The notes under the pieces were generated by a model that saw only the letters and a list, made by a program, of their open reading frames with translations, did not search any database and was not told the DNA's origin. DNA of 64,000 nt from Defluviitaleaceae bacterium. GTDB taxonomy: Bacteria; Bacillota; Clostridia; Lachnospirales; UBA5962. A program made the position numbers and the translations under genes. Positions 61,625 to 64,000 of this stretch are shown piece after piece. Where the stretch lies: assembly GCA_009778165.1 (NCBI GenBank), contig WRKF01000189.1, positions 20,683 to 84,682 on the forward strand, in the 5' to 3' direction. How positions within the stretch are numbered: position 1 is the stretch's first letter; each line of letters starts with the position of its first letter.

Positions 61625-61653
61625 TTGAGAGTAAAGTTAATTTGTGATATAAT
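61625..61653 (+). promoter_or_regulatory. Promoter of the phosphatase-Nudix gene
   Basis: TTGAGA (61625-61630), 17-base spacer, TATAAT (61648-61653) with TG one base upstream (extended -10). Confidence 0.7.
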
Positions 61654-61678
61654 CAATCGTGAAAGGATGTGTGACTTA

Positions 61679-63199
61679 ATGACAACCATATATTTTATAC
61701 GCCATGCAGAGACTTTGCGTAGTGCCGATAGTATTTTTAATGACAGAACGTATCCCTTATCTCCAAAAGGTCTTGTTGATCGCAAATTGGTGACAGAGTA
61801 TCTGCAAGATAAGAGCGTAGATATTGTTCTCTCCAGCCCGTTCAAACGTGCGGTTGATACCGTTTTGGAATTTGCGCAGCAAAAAGGGCTTGAAATGGAG
61901 TTGATAGAGGATTTTAGGGAAAGAAAGATTGCCGATACTTGGATTGACGATTTTAAGGCTTTTGCAAAAAGGCAATGGACAGATTTTTCATATAAACAGC
62001 CGGACGGCGAAAACTTAGCGGATGTGCAGGAGCGTAATATAGCCGCATTAAACGACGTTTTAGACCGCTATGCGGGAAAAAACATTGCTATAGGAACACA
62101 TGGAACAGCATTGTCTACAATAATCAATTACTATGATAAATCTTATGGATTTGAAGATTTTAACGCTATGGTACATATTATGCCATGGGTTGTTAAAATG
62201 ACATTTGATAGAGATGTGCTTATTGCACTTAGAAAAATAGACTTGTTTTTGCCGGAACAAATACCAAATTATAAAAATTGCAAAGTTGTAACTGCCGAAC
62301 TTGGAGAACTAAAGGCATACCGATATACTGTTATTTTTGCACGTTACAACGACAAGTGGATATACTGCCGACACAAAGACAGAGATGTTTTTGAAACGCC
62401 CGGCGGTTCGATTAATGAAGGCGAATCTGCTCTCGAAGGTGCAAAGCGTGAATTGTATGAAGAAACAGGGGCGGAGAATTTTTTCATTACTCCTGCTTTT
62501 GATTATGCAGTTCATACGGAAATAGAGTTCTCTAACGGACAGGTCTTTTATGCCGATATTAAAACGTTGGGCGAGATGCCAAAAGGCTTTGAAATGGTCG
62601 AAATACGAGGATTTAAAACTGTGCCGGACAAAATGCGTTTTCCGCAGATTTTGCCTGTTTTATACGAAAAATTGCACAAATGGCTTGGGGTAGAAAAAGC
62701 AGAGTGTGAGTATTGGGATGTTCTTGATGAGAACCGCAACCCTACCGGTCGTATTCACAAACGGACTCTTGATATGCCCCCGGGAGATTACCATTTGGTG
62801 GTTCATGTATGGATTGTTAATCACAAAGGTGAGTTTCTTATTTTGCGCAGAGCCTTTAACAAAATAGGTTACCCGGGCATGTGGGAGACTGTAGGTGGCA
62901 GCGCACTTGACGGCGAAACTAGTCTCGAAGCCGCTATTCGAGAAGCACATGAAGAAAGCGGCATAATTCTATTACAAGAAAATGCCACCCTGCACTCAAC
63001 CTACAGAGGAGCCAGTAGCTTTTCCGATGTTTGGCTGTTTAGGCAAGAGTTTGAACTTTCCGATGTTGTGTTGCAAGATGGCGAAACGATAGAGGCTCGC
63101 ACGGCTACATGGAAGGACATAGCGACAATGATGGAGTGCGGAGAGTTTATAGACCGTAATGTTTTTAGGGAATTTGATTCATTGAGGGATTTGGGCTAA
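61679..63199 (+). CDS. Three-domain protein: histidine phosphatase, Nudix, Nudix
   Basis: About 506 residues, starting at ATG 61679 behind the promoter above (the frame itself opens earlier). Residues 1-190 are a phosphoglycerate-mutase-type phosphatase: IYFIRHAETLRS (Arg-His) and GTHGTALSTI (second His). Near 240 a complete Nudix box, GGSINEGESALEGAKRELYE plus ETGAE. Near 420 a second Nudix box, GGSALDGETSLEAAIREAHE plus ESGI, in an IPP isomerase/YfcD-like context (WDVLDENRNPTGRIHKR). All key residues are present in each. The single chain suggests one pathway of nucleotide or phosphate clean-up; substrates unknown. Confidence 0.88.
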   Translation: MTTIYFIRHAETLRSADSIFNDRTYPLSPKGLVDRKLVTEYLQDKSVDIVLSSPFKRAVDTVLEFAQQKGLEMELIEDFRERKIADTWIDDFKAFAKRQWTDFSYKQPDGENLADVQERNIAALNDVLDRYAGKNIAIGTHGTALSTIINYYDKSYGFEDFNAMVHIMPWVVKMTFDRDVLIALRKIDLFLPEQIPNYKNCKVVTAELGELKAYRYTVIFARYNDKWIYCRHKDRDVFETPGGSINEGESALEGAKRELYEETGAENFFITPAFDYAVHTEIEFSNGQVFYADIKTLGEMPKGFEMVEIRGFKTVPDKMRFPQILPVLYEKLHKWLGVEKAECEYWDVLDENRNPTGRIHKRTLDMPPGDYHLVVHVWIVNHKGEFLILRRAFNKIGYPGMWETVGGSALDGETSLEAAIREAHEESGIILLQENATLHSTYRGASSFSDVWLFRQEFELSDVVLQDGETIEARTATWKDIATMMECGEFIDRNVFREFDSLRDLG

Positions 63200-63262
63200 T
63201 GCCCTTCATAGAAACGTGCAAAGTTGGGACAACTGTTAAGAAAAGTGCTGTTAATGATTAAA

Positions 63263-63479
63263 GGGTGGGTGTAGCAAAAAAAATTGATGCACTCCACTCG
63301 GTTATTTTTCTCTTGTTTCGTTATCGGGAATACTGTATAATGGGGTTATCTTTCCAATCATAGAATATTTTCGGATTTTTCTATTTTTTCTGATATAAAG
63401 TATCACATAGAGTCTCACATAAAGTCAGCCATAGAGTCTCACATCGGGAGTTTCAAAGTTCGCATTAGAATAATATTTC
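63263..63479 (-). repeat. Dispersed repeat, copy B (inverted)
   Basis: Reverse complement of copy A over about 217 bases, with a run of ATGTGAGACT-type units in the middle. Most of the 63200-64000 region is A/T-rich; besides this repeat and the hairpin below I see no gene. Confidence 0.8.
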
Positions 63480-63566
63480 AAAAAGCAATTTCTAACGATT
63501 CCTAAAAATCCAACCAAGACTTTTCGCCATTTTCGTATTTGATCCATAAATTTTAAGAGAAGATTT

Positions 63567-63594
63567 GCCCATTTTTTTTGCCTTAAAAATGGGC
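63567..63594. terminator. GCCCATTTTT hairpin
   Basis: GCCCATTTTT (63567-63576) and AAAAATGGGC (63585-63594) form a 10-bp stem that could end transcription in either direction. Confidence 0.55.
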
Positions 63595-63977
63595 GGCAAA
63601 TACCAGCGTTACATCCGGTTTTTATTCGAATTTCTGAATAAAATCAATTAACAAATTGGAGTTTATCACAAAAATAATCGATTTAGCCATATATTTTTTG
63701 TGAAAAAAGTCAATTGTTTTTTTGTTGCATCATAATAATCACAAAAAATCATATGTATACCCCTCGATTTAAATGACTATAAAAAATTATTCATAAAAAA
63801 AGGTTCCGGAATTTTCCGGAGAAAACGCCTAATTGATTTCAGCTTTTTCCTTTCTTTTATCTATTTATATACTTATGTACTTTTTGACTGAATATTCAAC
63901 AAAATTAATTAATGTTTCGGAGATTTTCACAAAAAAACCACTTAATTTCACGAAAATTTTATGCAAAAAAACGGTTG

Positions 63978-64000
63978 TTTTTTTTTTTTTTTTTTTTTTT
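63978..64000. repeat. Run of 23 T at the end of the window
   Basis: The last 23 bases are all T. This is longer than any other homopolymer here and may mark a contig end or sequencing artefact. Confidence 0.7.

Overview
The window is chromosomal DNA of a low-GC Gram-positive bacterium, most likely a member of the Clostridia. Evidence: an mcsA-mcsB-clpC operon, RNase Y, AddB, a long SRP RNA with an Alu-type 5' part just upstream of dnaX, A/T-rich codon use, and consensus TTGACA/TATAAT promoters with GGAGG ribosome sites. I cannot name genus or species. One end cuts an RNase E/G gene and the other stops in a run of 23 T.

Layout. 1-7.8 kb: end of an RNase E/G gene, an MBL-fold gene, the protein-quality operon mcsA-mcsB-clpC (no ctsR visible), rny and a metallophosphoesterase. 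7.9-13.6 kb: a GC-richer ABC-class ATPase gene, a lipoprotein and addB. 14-17 kb: two repeat-containing proteins of unknown function, one secreted. 17.5-23.4 kb: carbonic anhydrase, a DUF1275 membrane protein, class II aldolase, a GntP-type permease and an M32 carboxypeptidase. 23.5-35.7 kb: a PIN-domain toxin-like gene, a small partner gene and a yhcG/DUF1016 nuclease-family gene that is split in two by a 10.4-kb element. The element carries a large serine recombinase (TnpX-like), TnpW, a primase-helicase, a MobV relaxase, a probable oriT, and three cargo genes (DJ-1/PfpI, a QueG-like Fe-S protein, a radical SAM protein). Joining the two halves of yhcG across a TT core restores one frame of 354 codons. 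36-42.4 kb: DUF4177 protein, two identical tRNA-Trp genes, secreted proteins, ispG, a NusG-II protein, a lipase-like hydrolase and an LtaS-like membrane sulfatase.

42.6-55.6 kb: a co-directional pdu microcompartment operon, in the order pduA B C D E G H, a tailed BMC-H gene, then pduL M N O P S T. Together it encodes shell proteins (two BMC-H, PduB, PduT, the pentamer PduN), the B12-dependent diol dehydratase (CDE) and its reactivase (GH), the B12 adenosyltransferase (O) and corrinoid reductase (S), the CoA-acylating aldehyde dehydrogenase (P) and the phosphotransacylase (L). This would convert 1,2-propanediol to propionaldehyde and on to propionyl-CoA and propionyl phosphate inside a protein shell. 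The alcohol dehydrogenase (pduQ), kinase (pduW), pduU/V/X, transporter and regulator are not in the window.

55.7-64 kb: two ABC half-transporters on the minus strand, the SRP RNA with its own promoter and terminator, dnaX, and a three-domain histidine phosphatase-Nudix-Nudix protein. A dispersed non-coding repeat occurs next to the split yhcG gene, after dnaX and near the right end (inverted).
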